Translations under genes and position numbers: made by a program
Part shown: piece after piece, positions 42,532 through 51,527 of the stretch
How the letters are laid out: the number at the start of each line of letters is the position of its first letter
How positions within the stretch are numbered: position 1 is the first letter of the stretch
The notes under the pieces: generated by a model
What the model saw: the letters and a program-made list of their open reading frames with translations, nothing else
Told to the model about the DNA's origin: nothing
Database searches by the model: none
Source of the DNA: Burkholderiaceae bacterium
Lineage (GTDB): Bacteria; Pseudomonadota; Gammaproteobacteria; Burkholderiales; Burkholderiaceae
Length of the DNA stretch: 54,921 nt
NCBI GenBank assembly: GCA_947472645.1
Contig: CANJBQ010000016.1
Span: 1-54,921 of the forward strand
Direction: 5' to 3'

Positions 42532-44694
42532 TTAATTAGCTAAGGGGTTAGGGCGAATTTGAACTTTAAATACTTTAGGTGGAAGTTCTTTACCTCCATC
42601 GCCGCTATGGAAGTTATTACGAGTGCCTGAAGTCGTCCATACTGCACGACCTTTCCAGCCTGCGTTTTGATCATCAATACGACCATCAACGTTTTTCGTG
42701 AAAAATCCAAGCGGGTATGGAATGCGTAGAGTAACCAATTTGCCATTTACAACTGCGATAAGCGCTTCGCCGCCACTAGAAGAAGCGATAGGAACATCTT
42801 TACCAAGACCAAGTGTGTTATGTAAGTCAACCCAAATATAGTAGGCACCATCCGCACTTCCTTTTGGATCGTTCACATTTTTAAACTGAGGGCCAGGCAA
42901 ACGATACAGAGTCCAACCTTCAGGGCAGTGTTTACCTTCCGCAGTCGTTGGGCCATTTAAAGGACCTTTACATTTTTTTCGATCAAAACTAGCTATTTGA
43001 CCACTTGCTAGGACTGTCCATGCCACTCCTTTGGAGTCTACATCAACTCCGCGTGAACCATAAGTTCCCTCAGGAGATTGGTATATTTCTGAAAGAGCGG
43101 TATTGCTAGGATCGGAGCCAGGTACTAAACGGATTAGGTATCCAGGCTGATTAATTCTTGAGAAACCAACGTCCATGGATTGTCCCCAAATGGAATCATC
43201 CGCTGGACTTGGCTGAACACCATAAAATGCAGCCATAATTCTTTTATCTTTGGATGGGTCCATTGGTTGATTTGCTTCAACGTATTCGTCTCGTTTGCCA
43301 TTGCCATTGGTATCCACAATGATAGGGGTCCATCCTTGTGACTTTTGTTCATCTTTTGTTTCTAAATACATTTTTGTATTGAGCCAACCGACAACACCTG
43401 ATGCTGGAGATCCTGCGCTCGTCCACAAGGTATCGTTTTTATCTCTTGCAAAATAGACGTGGTGAGTTGTAAAGCAGGTATTGATCAAGCTCCATTCTTT
43501 AGTTTTGGGATCAAACATGGTAATTTGACGAGCGGACTCATTCAGAGGCACAACTTTTGCTGAAGGATGATCAGATCCTTTTTTACAAAAGTCAGGATTG
43601 CTACTTGGTCTAATTTTTGCTGCAAACCATAATTTATCTCTTTGATCCCAAATTAGGTTGTGGATACTTGTGTGTCCATCCCAAATTTTCTCATCACCCC
43701 AGTACGGCGATTCTGCTTTTGGTAATTCTGTGGAAGATGGAGTTTTTGGATCTAGATAAGGCATCTTGATTTGACTGACCACATGAGTTTTAGGATCCAA
43801 AGTAGGAACCCAATCGGTACTCTCTTCTGGCGATCCATAAATCAGCCCATTAGCATTTAGGGTTGGATTACGTTTATCCGTCGAAATGGCATCATGCAAA
43901 TAATATTTAGCATCCGACCAGTTCCACATCGTGTAAACAGCATTTCTTTCAATACCTTGAGGTCTTGTAGGTTTAGCAAAGGGAATTTCTCCTTTAGCAA
44001 TTCGGTCAGTCCAATCAGCAAAAATGGCTAACGATCTTTCAGGACCCATTCTTCCAAGTCCCAGAGCCATATTTGCCATGGCTTGACCAGCTTGAGTTCG
44101 ATAAGCCCATGCCAACTCTGAATCTCCATTGGCTTTTTTGGTAAATAATTCAGGAACTTCCCGAATACCTTTGGGTCCCATCGCATGACAGGACTGGCAA
44201 GAGTTCTTGAGTGTATCCATCCAATAGTATTGTTGTTTCATCACCTCAGGGATGCCATTACCTTTTTCACCGGTTCCAGGAAACTCACTAGCTTTTGGCA
44301 CGTTGATCATCGAGTACCAATACATTCCAGGATAGTATTGAGCGGCTGCTTTTGCGTTTGGAGCTTGAACTGCTTTTAGGTTGATCAGTTGACCGGGCTT
44401 GGTACTAGTCTTTACTGAATCAATTAATCCGTAACCTCGAACCCAAACTTGATAGTTGGCGCTAGGTAATTCGGGGATTAAAAACCGTCCTTTGTCATCG
44501 GTGACAACAATTTTGGCAAATTTTGTTGGAAGATCGTTCGTTTCTGCAATAACCCAAACTCCTGCTTCAGCACCATTCGCGCCACTGACGGTACCGCCAA
44601 TATCAACGCTACTGATTTTTACTTGTGAGCTAGCGCTAAAAGAAGCTATGACTAGTAGGCAAGTCAGAATTAAAGCAAAAGGATTACATTTCAT
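42532..44694 (-). CDS. Secreted beta-propeller-like (Vgb-like) protein with regulatory-like N-terminal domain and one c-heme site
   Basis: 720-residue exported protein with a signal peptide of about 23 residues. Residues 30-105 form a carboxypeptidase-regulatory-like sandwich (GGTVSGANGAEAGVWVIAE and DDKGRFLIPELPSANYQVWV). A CQSCH heme site lies at 166-170. The rest, from about 250 on, has repeated strand patterns of a beta-propeller like virginiamycin B lyase (HNLIWDQRDKLWFAAK, ARDKNDTLWTSAGSPASGVV, GVDVDSKGVAWTVLASGQIA). GGAG lies before the ATG. It heads the six-gene operon. Substrate and reaction are unknown. It could be a periplasmic dehydrogenase or sensor that hands electrons to the adjacent cytochrome c. 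Confidence 0.7.
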   Translation of the reverse strand: MKCNPFALILTCLLVIASFSASSQVKISSVDIGGTVSGANGAEAGVWVIAETNDLPTKFAKIVVTDDKGRFLIPELPSANYQVWVRGYGLIDSVKTSTKPGQLINLKAVQAPNAKAAAQYYPGMYWYSMINVPKASEFPGTGEKGNGIPEVMKQQYYWMDTLKNSCQSCHAMGPKGIREVPELFTKKANGDSELAWAYRTQAGQAMANMALGLGRMGPERSLAIFADWTDRIAKGEIPFAKPTRPQGIERNAVYTMWNWSDAKYYLHDAISTDKRNPTLNANGLIYGSPEESTDWVPTLDPKTHVVSQIKMPYLDPKTPSSTELPKAESPYWGDEKIWDGHTSIHNLIWDQRDKLWFAAKIRPSSNPDFCKKGSDHPSAKVVPLNESARQITMFDPKTKEWSLINTCFTTHHVYFARDKNDTLWTSAGSPASGVVGWLNTKMYLETKDEQKSQGWTPIIVDTNGNGKRDEYVEANQPMDPSKDKRIMAAFYGVQPSPADDSIWGQSMDVGFSRINQPGYLIRLVPGSDPSNTALSEIYQSPEGTYGSRGVDVDSKGVAWTVLASGQIASFDRKKCKGPLNGPTTAEGKHCPEGWTLYRLPGPQFKNVNDPKGSADGAYYIWVDLHNTLGLGKDVPIASSSGGEALIAVVNGKLVTLRIPYPLGFFTKNVDGRIDDQNAGWKGRAVWTTSGTRNNFHSGDGGKELPPKVFKVQIRPNPLAN

Positions 44695-44897
44695 TGTGAT
44701 CTCCGAATATATTTTGGTATGAGTTTTTATAGATTTATTTTACCTATAAAGTGCGGATTAAAAGCTAGGTTTATACCCTTAATTCAATTTTTAGATATCA
44801 AAAGAGGAGTTTTAATACAAGCCAACACTCAGTAAGGAGGATTTTATAGGACAGGTGAGACAAATGTGAAGATTTGTTCTGAAGGACTTCAAAAACA

Positions 44898-45884
44898 TTA
44901 AAGCCCGCAATCTTTTTCCATGGCCCATCCTGAAAGAAACGTATAGTCTCGAGAGTAACTTATCTGCATACATTTTGAATAGTCGCCGGCTGTTCTGCAG
45001 TCTTTTCTCGCGCGATTAAACTCTTCGCATCTAGCTGCTTTTTTCACTTGTTCCCAATATTTATTAGCACGATCTTTTTGTTCACGATCCTCTATTTCTT
45101 TTCTTTTGGCTTCTTCACGAGCTTCTTGATCCATTTGTGCTTGTGTTTTGATCAGAGTATCTCGTTCCCAAGAGTCACTATTGGCTTTCCAGATTCCCTT
45201 GCTAGATAAAGTTCCATTTGGGGTGTAATGAGAGACATAATAAAGATGATTATTCTTAAATTCCCCGATAAATTTTGAGCCTTGACTTGTGAGAGTGCCT
45301 TGTCCATTCATCATATCATTGGAAAAGTTTCCATCATATGTCCAGTTCCGCTCAGTCAAAAAGCCCTTCCCACTAAACATTCCATCACTAAAATTACCAA
45401 CATACCTAGTTCCACTCGCTTTCGTTAAATTTCCAGAGCCAGAGTATTTGCCACTGCTAAAATTCCCAACATACTTTTCACCATTGACTTTTGTGAGAGT
45501 TCCATAGCCTGAAAGTTGATTATCATTAAAGCTACCTTCATATCGGTCACCATTTTTGTAGTTGTAGACACCGGATTTTCGAGAGCCATCGGAATTGATT
45601 AATCCAACGAACTTATCTCCGTTTGGAAATTCTCTTGTGTAGTTTCCTGAGCCATAATTACCATTAATCCAGACACCTGATGTGACAGTACCATTCGCTT
45701 GCGACCAAACACCATAACCATTCGCGGTTTTCCCCGACCACCAACCACCCTCATAAGCCCCATTATATTTACCTTCTTTAGTTTCCCAGTCATATTGGCT
45801 ACTTGAGCCACAAGAACAAAGTAGGATGACACAGGTGACGAAAGAGCAATATCGCACGAGGGTAAATAATCGAGTTTGTATCAT
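44898..45884 (-). CDS. MORN-repeat lipoprotein
   Basis: 328-residue predicted lipoprotein. I use the ATG at 45884, which gives a signal peptide ending in the lipobox LLCSC; a GTG at 45944 would add 20 residues before it. About eight MORN-like repeats follow (for example DRYEGSFNDNQLSGYGTL, EKYVGNFSSGKYSGSGNL and TRYVGNFSDGMFSGKGFL). Then comes a charged, probably coiled-coil helix rich in Glu and Lys and a tail with four to five cysteines. MORN repeats bind membranes or scaffold proteins. It probably sits at the cell envelope facing the periplasm. Its role with the neighbours is unclear. Confidence 0.75.
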   Translation of the reverse strand: MIQTRLFTLVRYCSFVTCVILLCSCGSSSQYDWETKEGKYNGAYEGGWWSGKTANGYGVWSQANGTVTSGVWINGNYGSGNYTREFPNGDKFVGLINSDGSRKSGVYNYKNGDRYEGSFNDNQLSGYGTLTKVNGEKYVGNFSSGKYSGSGNLTKASGTRYVGNFSDGMFSGKGFLTERNWTYDGNFSNDMMNGQGTLTSQGSKFIGEFKNNHLYYVSHYTPNGTLSSKGIWKANSDSWERDTLIKTQAQMDQEAREEAKRKEIEDREQKDRANKYWEQVKKAARCEEFNRARKDCRTAGDYSKCMQISYSRDYTFLSGWAMEKDCGL

Positions 45885-45949
45885 AATATAAGAGAATACA
45901 AGGCTAGTGGGGCAGAGCAATAAACTAAATTTGTTGTATTTCACATATT

Positions 45950-46957
45950 TTAATCTAGCGCTGGATTTTTGTAAGACATCTCATAACGCACTTGTTGAGG
46001 AAGGATTGCCTCCCCACAATGGGTGCAAACTACGGATGGCCTAAAGTCATTTCGACAAACCATATGAGTCAAGATGAGTGGCGGTTGATTGTAGGAGAGC
46101 CATTGATCTCCCCATTCTAACATCGCTGCAAACGGTCCAAATAGATCACGTCCCATACTAGTCAATTTATATTCAAATCTTGGTGGAGTATCTTGATAGG
46201 CCACCTTTTTTAAAATACCATTTTGTAGAAACTTATTTAATCGATTGGCCAGTATATTTGGGGATATTCCCAGTGCAGTTTGAAGTTCATCAAAGCGCCT
46301 AACGCCAAAAAAAGCTTCTCGAACAACCATAAAGCTCCATCGATCGCCAATAATGCTCAGGGCTCTAGCGACAGAGCTAGGCCGAATACTTTCTGTGGAC
46401 TTAAAGAAATGGGTATGTCGACTCATCATTCTGCTGGGGTCAGCTGTTGACCATCCTGAGCCTGGACCATTTCGGTAGGAAACCTCTTCACTTTTAATTT
46501 CGCGACGGCATTGGGAGCAAGCGACGATAGGCTTTAATGCATGATTGCAGGTGTGGTGAAATAGTTGAACAGGAAGTGGTTCAGAGCCTGATAGCCATTT
46601 ATCGCCAAAGGCAATTAAGGAGATCATGACGTTATAGAGCCCAAATCCTTGTCGAGTAAGACGATATTCAAAACGGGTTGTAGCGGCGTTGTAGGCTACT
46701 TTATGAAGAATTCCTTTTTCCGTTAGCAGGTTTAAGCGTGAGGATAGGGTCGTTCTTGGTATTTTTAAAATTTCTTGGAATTGCGAGAAACGTTTGATCC
46801 CAAAATAACATTCTCGCAAAATCATGAATGTCCATGTATCACCAATGATAGAAATTGTTCTGCCGACAGAACAATTTCTTTCTAGCGGTGCTTGATCAAT
46901 ATTTTTTTTAGGGATTTGTGAAAAATCCGTAAAACTGAATTCAGCAAGGGCGTCCAT
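45950..46957 (-). CDS. Tandem double-HxlR regulator with two zinc-ribbon-like tails
   Basis: 335-residue regulator made of two HxlR winged-helix units in one chain. Unit 1 (about residues 28-150) has IIGDTWTFMILRECYFGIKR, IPRTTLSSRLNLL and the CxxC pair ACSQCRREI. Unit 2 (about 195-330) has IIGDRWSFMVVREAFFGVRR, ISPNILANRLNKFL and VCTHCGEAI. Normal HxlR proteins are about 110-150 residues and act as dimers. This protein is therefore a covalent pseudo-dimer with each half ending in a CxxC tail. It lies between the MORN lipoprotein and the orphan ABC receptor and may control the receptor and the molybdenum hydroxylase operon. Confidence 0.83.
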   Translation of the reverse strand: MDALAEFSFTDFSQIPKKNIDQAPLERNCSVGRTISIIGDTWTFMILRECYFGIKRFSQFQEILKIPRTTLSSRLNLLTEKGILHKVAYNAATTRFEYRLTRQGFGLYNVMISLIAFGDKWLSGSEPLPVQLFHHTCNHALKPIVACSQCRREIKSEEVSYRNGPGSGWSTADPSRMMSRHTHFFKSTESIRPSSVARALSIIGDRWSFMVVREAFFGVRRFDELQTALGISPNILANRLNKFLQNGILKKVAYQDTPPRFEYKLTSMGRDLFGPFAAMLEWGDQWLSYNQPPLILTHMVCRNDFRPSVVCTHCGEAILPQQVRYEMSYKNPALD

Positions 46958-47003
46958 AGTAATGATTATTCCTAGTTAGATGCCATTGCTGTTCAATACG
47001 CGT

Positions 47004-48224
47004 TTATTTTTTAACGAGTGGGCAAGTACTTTCACTAAGTGGTCTAAATGCTTCATCACCAGGGATGGTATCTAATAATGTGTAATAGTCCCAAGGGTAT
47101 TTGGATTCAGATGGTTTTTTCACTTGGTATAAATAAAGGTCATGGACCATGCGCCCATCAATACGAATCTTTCCATTTTTAGCGAAGAAATCATTAATAG
47201 GTAGTTCTTTCATTTTTGCCATCACTGCACTAGCCTCATCGGTACCGGCTGCTTGAATAGCCTTAAGGTAATGCATCGTAGAGGAATAATCACCTGCGTC
47301 ACCCATATTAGGCATTTTCTTCATTTTGTCAAAAAAGCGCTTGGACCATTCACGCGACTCGGGGGTCCGGTCCCAATAAAAGCCATTTGTCAAAATCATT
47401 CCTTGTGTATCTTGTAAGCCAATACCATGGATATCGGTAATCCAGGCTAATAGAGCGGCTAGTTTTTGATTCGATTTATTAATCCCGAATTGATTCGCTG
47501 TTTTGACCAGATTAATAAAGTCCGTTCCAGAGGTTGCCAAGCCAATCACTGAGGCTTTGGAGTTCTGAGCGGTGATAAAGAATGAAGAATGGTCTGCTGA
47601 GTTTGGCGGAAAGCGCAGTGCTCCAACTACTTGCCCACCGTTTGATTTAACAATCGAGGAGGCATCATTTTCAAGTGCTTGGCCAAAAGCATAGTCAGCG
47701 GTCAAGAAGTACCATGATTTATCCCCGCGTTTGATCATTGCTTTAGCCGTTCCATTGGCTAGGGCGTAGGTATCGTAGACATAATGCACAGTATTTGCAT
47801 TACAACTATCCATGGTGAGTCTAGATGAACCTGAGGTAGTAACAATGGCAATTTTATTTTTTTCTTTGGCTACTCCCGAAACTGCTAGCGCAACGCCTGA
47901 ATTAACAAGGTTCGCAATCATATCTACTTTGGAGACATCAAACCACTCTCGGGTTCTAGCGACGGCAATGTCGCTTTTGTTTTGGTGATCAGAAACGATG
48001 ACTTCAATAGGTTTGCCTAACACTTTTCCGCCAAAATCATCTACTGCCATTTTGACGGCAGTCACTGCGCCTTGACCAGCCTCAGAAGAGAACATCCCAG
48101 ACAAGTCTGTGAGAACTCCGATTTTCACCACACCATCACTGATTTTTTCTTGAGCGCTTGCTTGGCTCATCAAAGTTAATACGCTAAAAGCGATTAAAGT
48201 AAGTCTAAATTTAGTCCATTTCAT
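47004..48224 (-). CDS. ABC transporter substrate-binding protein (Peripla_BP_6), orphan
   Basis: 406-residue periplasmic receptor with a signal peptide ending SQASAQ. The branched-chain-type fold shows VVKIGVLTDLSGMFSSEAGQ, KPIEVIVSDHQNKSDIAVAR and NLVNSGVALAVSGVAKEKN. No permease or ATPase genes accompany it in the window. It diverges from the second molybdenum hydroxylase operon across a 249-base gap, so it probably takes up the substrate of that pathway. Similar receptors occur with aromatic-acid loci. Confidence 0.85.
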   Translation of the reverse strand: MKWTKFRLTLIAFSVLTLMSQASAQEKISDGVVKIGVLTDLSGMFSSEAGQGAVTAVKMAVDDFGGKVLGKPIEVIVSDHQNKSDIAVARTREWFDVSKVDMIANLVNSGVALAVSGVAKEKNKIAIVTTSGSSRLTMDSCNANTVHYVYDTYALANGTAKAMIKRGDKSWYFLTADYAFGQALENDASSIVKSNGGQVVGALRFPPNSADHSSFFITAQNSKASVIGLATSGTDFINLVKTANQFGINKSNQKLAALLAWITDIHGIGLQDTQGMILTNGFYWDRTPESREWSKRFFDKMKKMPNMGDAGDYSSTMHYLKAIQAAGTDEASAVMAKMKELPINDFFAKNGKIRIDGRMVHDLYLYQVKKPSESKYPWDYYTLLDTIPGDEAFRPLSESTCPLVKK

Positions 48225-48473
48225 ACAGTGTCTCCGTCAATTATTAGTCTAATAAAAAAAGTTTGTATTGGAAGATTAGCTCAATCAACTTTGAATTGCA
48301 ATGAGGAAAGAACTGAATTTTTGATAAAAAATAGAGATATGGGGTAAACACCTAAAGCCTGAATGAATAATAATGATTTCAATTTAATTAAAATGATTGC
48401 AAAATTAAGATATATTCAGTCCAATAAAGATAGTTAAAAATGGTTTAAAAGACATTGAAAGAAAATATAGAAC

Positions 48474-49349
48474 ATGGATCAGAGACAACTTAAGCTGTAT
48501 GAAATGGCGGTTAAGCAAGTATTAGAAGATCGCCATATTGAAGTTCAGATCACGGAGCAGGTGGCCATTGTGACTTTCAATCGCCCTAAGGTTCGTAATG
48601 CAATGACATTAAATATGTGGCGAGCAATTCCAGGGATTTTTAAAGGCTTAGAGTCTGATCCACAGGTGAGAGCGATTATTCTGTGTGGTGCCGATCGTGA
48701 TTTTTGCGTCGGAGCTGATATTGCAGAATTTAGTCAAGTCCGCAAAGATATTGCACAAGCTAAAGAATACGAGGTTGCTGTTGATGCCTGTTGTGACGCT
48801 ATATTTGAGATCAATAAACCCACGCTAGCTGCCATTAAAGGTTATTGTTTGGGTGGCGCTGTACATTTGGCGATTTCATGTGACTTCCGTTTTGCTTCCC
48901 AAAAATCGACTTTTGGCATACCTGCAGCCAAATTATCGATAGTGTATGGTGTCAAAGGCACACGAAAACTCAATAGCCTAGTAGGTATTACACAGGCAAA
49001 AAAAATATTCTATGCTGGAGAGCAATTTACCGCCCAAACAGCCCATGATATAGGACTAGTGGATCAACTGTGTGGCGTTGACTCTTCAGATATGTCGAGA
49101 AAAGATTCGACTCAGCCTAACGATCATGTGATGGAAGCGGCTTTTGAGTATGCTAAAAAACTATCCAAGAGTGCACCATTCACGATCATTGGGGCCAAGA
49201 AAATATTGAATGGACTGAATTCTGGATTGGGTGATATTACTTTTGACATGGCTGATGAAGTAATTGATCAAGCCGCTGCTAGCCAAGATTATCTGGAGGG
49301 GCGCAATGCCTTTTTAGAAAAAAGACAGCCCCAATTTAAAGGGAAGTAA
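48474..49349 (+). CDS. Enoyl-CoA hydratase/isomerase family protein
   Basis: 291-residue crotonase-fold protein. The oxyanion-hole segments are DRDFCVGADIAEF and KGYCLGGAVHLAISCDFRFA. The position of a typical catalytic glutamate shows GIPAAKLSIVYGVKGTRKL, where many hydratases have E in PEx-like segments, so the reaction type is uncertain. It is the first gene of the operon and its stop codon overlaps the start of the next gene by one base. No strong ribosome site precedes the ATG. Confidence 0.83.
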   Translation: MDQRQLKLYEMAVKQVLEDRHIEVQITEQVAIVTFNRPKVRNAMTLNMWRAIPGIFKGLESDPQVRAIILCGADRDFCVGADIAEFSQVRKDIAQAKEYEVAVDACCDAIFEINKPTLAAIKGYCLGGAVHLAISCDFRFASQKSTFGIPAAKLSIVYGVKGTRKLNSLVGITQAKKIFYAGEQFTAQTAHDIGLVDQLCGVDSSDMSRKDSTQPNDHVMEAAFEYAKKLSKSAPFTIIGAKKILNGLNSGLGDITFDMADEVIDQAAASQDYLEGRNAFLEKRQPQFKGK

Positions 49350-50251
49350 TGAAGCCGAATCGATTTCAATATATTGCAGCCGAAACGATACCGGAAGCGC
49401 TACATTTATTAAATACTCATCAAGCGGATGTCAAGATCATTTCAGGTGGACAAAGTTTAATGCCAATGCTCAACTACCGAGTACTTAGTCCGCAATATCT
49501 GATTGATATAGGCCGATTACTTGAGCTTGATAGTATTGTTGAAAACGCTGGAGTGATTGAGATTGGTGCAATTACACGTTACATCACCATTGAGAATTCG
49601 TCATTGATACAGCAGTATTTGCCGATCATGCCTGATGTTATTCGTCATATTGCACATTTAACGATTCGAAATCGTGGAACGATTGGAGGTAGTCTTTCCC
49701 ATGCAGACCCTGCATCCGAAATGCCAATGTTGATGCGACTTTTAGACGCACATTTTGAAATACATTCTGAAAATGAAAGTAGGATCGTTAGTAGTCATGA
49801 TTTCTTTTTGGGACCATTACATACCATCTTAAAAAGTCATGAATTATTGACGAAGATATTGATCAAGATACCTTTAGGTCATCTTGGGTGGGCATTTGAA
49901 GAGTTTGCTCGTCGTAGTGGTGATTATGCATTAGCGGCTGTTGGCATTACTGTAGAGGTCAAGTCGCTGAGTGGAAAAAACCTTATTCATCAATTAAAAA
50001 TTGCCATGATGGGTGTTGGTGACACTCCTTTAAGACTGACGTCTATTGAGAATTTGATGAATGGTGAGGAGTTTTCGACTGATTTATTGAGGCAAGCAAA
50101 AGAGAATATTTTTAATGAGCTAGATCCACGGCCTGATCTTCAATCTAGCGCAGAATTTAAAAAGCATTTAGCGAGTAATATTTTTACTAAAGTGATGAAT
50201 ACAGCCTGGGAAAGAGCCATGATGCATCATTCAGGGGGAGTTTCGTTATGA
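49349..50251 (+). CDS. Molybdenum hydroxylase FAD subunit (CoxM-like)
   Basis: 300-residue FAD-binding subunit of a xanthine dehydrogenase-family enzyme. The FAD motifs are KIISGGQSLMPMLNYRVLSP and the TIRNRGTIGGSLSHADPASE stretch. The C-terminal CO_deh_flav_C-like domain begins near residue 170. It carries electrons from the iron-sulfur subunit to a soluble acceptor. This contrasts with NicAB in the same window, which uses c-type hemes and has no FAD subunit. Confidence 0.87.
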   Translation: MKPNRFQYIAAETIPEALHLLNTHQADVKIISGGQSLMPMLNYRVLSPQYLIDIGRLLELDSIVENAGVIEIGAITRYITIENSSLIQQYLPIMPDVIRHIAHLTIRNRGTIGGSLSHADPASEMPMLMRLLDAHFEIHSENESRIVSSHDFFLGPLHTILKSHELLTKILIKIPLGHLGWAFEEFARRSGDYALAAVGITVEVKSLSGKNLIHQLKIAMMGVGDTPLRLTSIENLMNGEEFSTDLLRQAKENIFNELDPRPDLQSSAEFKKHLASNIFTKVMNTAWERAMMHHSGGVSL

Positions 50252-50763
50252 TGGATTCTAAGATTCAACAACAAAGTTTATGGTGCATCGTCAATGGAGA
50301 AACTGTTGAGCGAGAGGTAGAGCCTCGGCTTTTATTATCTGACTTTATTCGTCATGAGCTAGGGTTAACTGGCACGCATGTTGGCTGTGAGCATGGTGTT
50401 TGTGGAGCGTGTACGGTTCTTGTCGAAGGTAAGAGCATGCGTTCATGTTTAATGTTAGCGATTCAAGCACAGGGATTAGAGATTCAGACGGTAGAGAGCT
50501 TGGGCAAGCTGAAACATTTACATCCTTTACAAGAGTCATTCAGGGAGCATCATGGTTTGCAGTGCGGATTTTGCACGCCAGGGTTTTTGATGACAGCGAT
50601 TGATATGGCTCAATCGGGAAAAACATTTGCGCGAGAAGAGTTAAAAGAGGCTTTATCAGGTAACCTTTGTCGTTGCACAGGTTATCAAGGAATCATTAAT
50701 GCAGTAGCGCATTACTTTGAACAGATTGGAATACTTCATACTCCCGCGAAGAAAGGTTCATGA
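50248..50763 (+). CDS. Molybdenum hydroxylase [2Fe-2S] subunit (CoxS-like)
   Basis: 171-residue iron-sulfur subunit. The plant-type cluster site is GCEHGVCGACTVLVEGKSMR followed by SC. The second cluster site is LQCGFCTPGFLM with LCRCTGYQ. It starts inside the end of the FAD subunit gene (4-base overlap) and its own end overlaps the lactonase start. Confidence 0.88.
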   Translation: MMDSKIQQQSLWCIVNGETVEREVEPRLLLSDFIRHELGLTGTHVGCEHGVCGACTVLVEGKSMRSCLMLAIQAQGLEIQTVESLGKLKHLHPLQESFREHHGLQCGFCTPGFLMTAIDMAQSGKTFAREELKEALSGNLCRCTGYQGIINAVAHYFEQIGILHTPAKKGS

Positions 50764-51527
50764 TGAAAATGCATATACTTTCAGGTGGTCGTTTGCGCAT
50801 GAAAAAAAAGGTCTATCACGCACAAGCTCAAAGTGATGAAATGATTGATTTACCAGTTTCTTGTTATTTATTCAAACACCCACAAGGTAACGTTTTGTTT
50901 GATACCGGTTGTCATCCATCCATCCAAAGTGATGCCCAAGTTCGCTGGGGTAGTATGGCTAAGGCAATGCTGCCAATTGGTTCTGCTGATGAAAATGTGA
51001 TTGATGATTTAGCGAAATTGAATATGTCACCGCTAGATATTGATGTCGTTATTAATTCACATTTTCATACCGATCATTGTGGTTGTAATGCTTTTTTTAA
51101 AAAAGCTACGATTATTTGTCACGCTAAGGAATTAGAAAATGCCCAGTCGGATGACGCTGCGACCAAAGGGTTTCTGAGGATGGATTGGGATCATCCGATG
51201 CCGATTGAGCCAATTCATGGTGAAAAAGATGTATTTGGTGATGGTAAAATCCTTTTAATACCGATGCCTGGGCATACACCCGGTATGACAACAGCATTAG
51301 TCAATCTTGATCAAGATGGCAGCTTTCTATTAGCCTCTGATGCCATCGCCTTACGGCATAATTTAGAGACAAGGACTAATCCTCGTAATACTTGGGATCA
51401 AGATGCTTCTTTTCAATCACTAGAAGAAATTGCAAAGATCATTCAAGCAGGATCGACCATTATTTATGGCCATGATATTGATCAGTGGCAGGGACTGCGT
51501 AAAGGTATGTTGAGTTATGGTCAATAA
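50760..51527 (+). CDS. Metallo-beta-lactamase-fold hydrolase (N-acyl homoserine lactonase family)
   Basis: 255-residue metal-dependent hydrolase. The zinc motif is NSHFHTDHCG (H-x-H-x-D-H), with further ligands expected in MPGHTPGMT, LASDAIAL and IIYGHD. The opening MKMHILSGGRLRMKKKVYHA and CYLFKHPQGNVLFDTGCHP resemble AttM/AiiB-type quorum-signal lactonases. Placed between the Fe-S and molybdenum subunits of a hydroxylase, it more likely opens a lactone or other ester formed in the pathway than degrades quorum signals. Confidence 0.83.
   Translation: MMKMHILSGGRLRMKKKVYHAQAQSDEMIDLPVSCYLFKHPQGNVLFDTGCHPSIQSDAQVRWGSMAKAMLPIGSADENVIDDLAKLNMSPLDIDVVINSHFHTDHCGCNAFFKKATIICHAKELENAQSDDAATKGFLRMDWDHPMPIEPIHGEKDVFGDGKILLIPMPGHTPGMTTALVNLDQDGSFLLASDAIALRHNLETRTNPRNTWDQDASFQSLEEIAKIIQAGSTIIYGHDIDQWQGLRKGMLSYGQ

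Noticed and set aside
48225..48473. Hidden small gene or RNA in the 249-base gap
   Set aside because: The gap is very AT-rich with no convincing frame, ribosome site or stable hairpin; it is best read as a divergent promoter region.
50760..51527. Quorum-quenching lactonase as main role
   Set aside because: The fold allows it, but the gene lies between two subunits of one hydroxylase, so a catabolic substrate is more likely.
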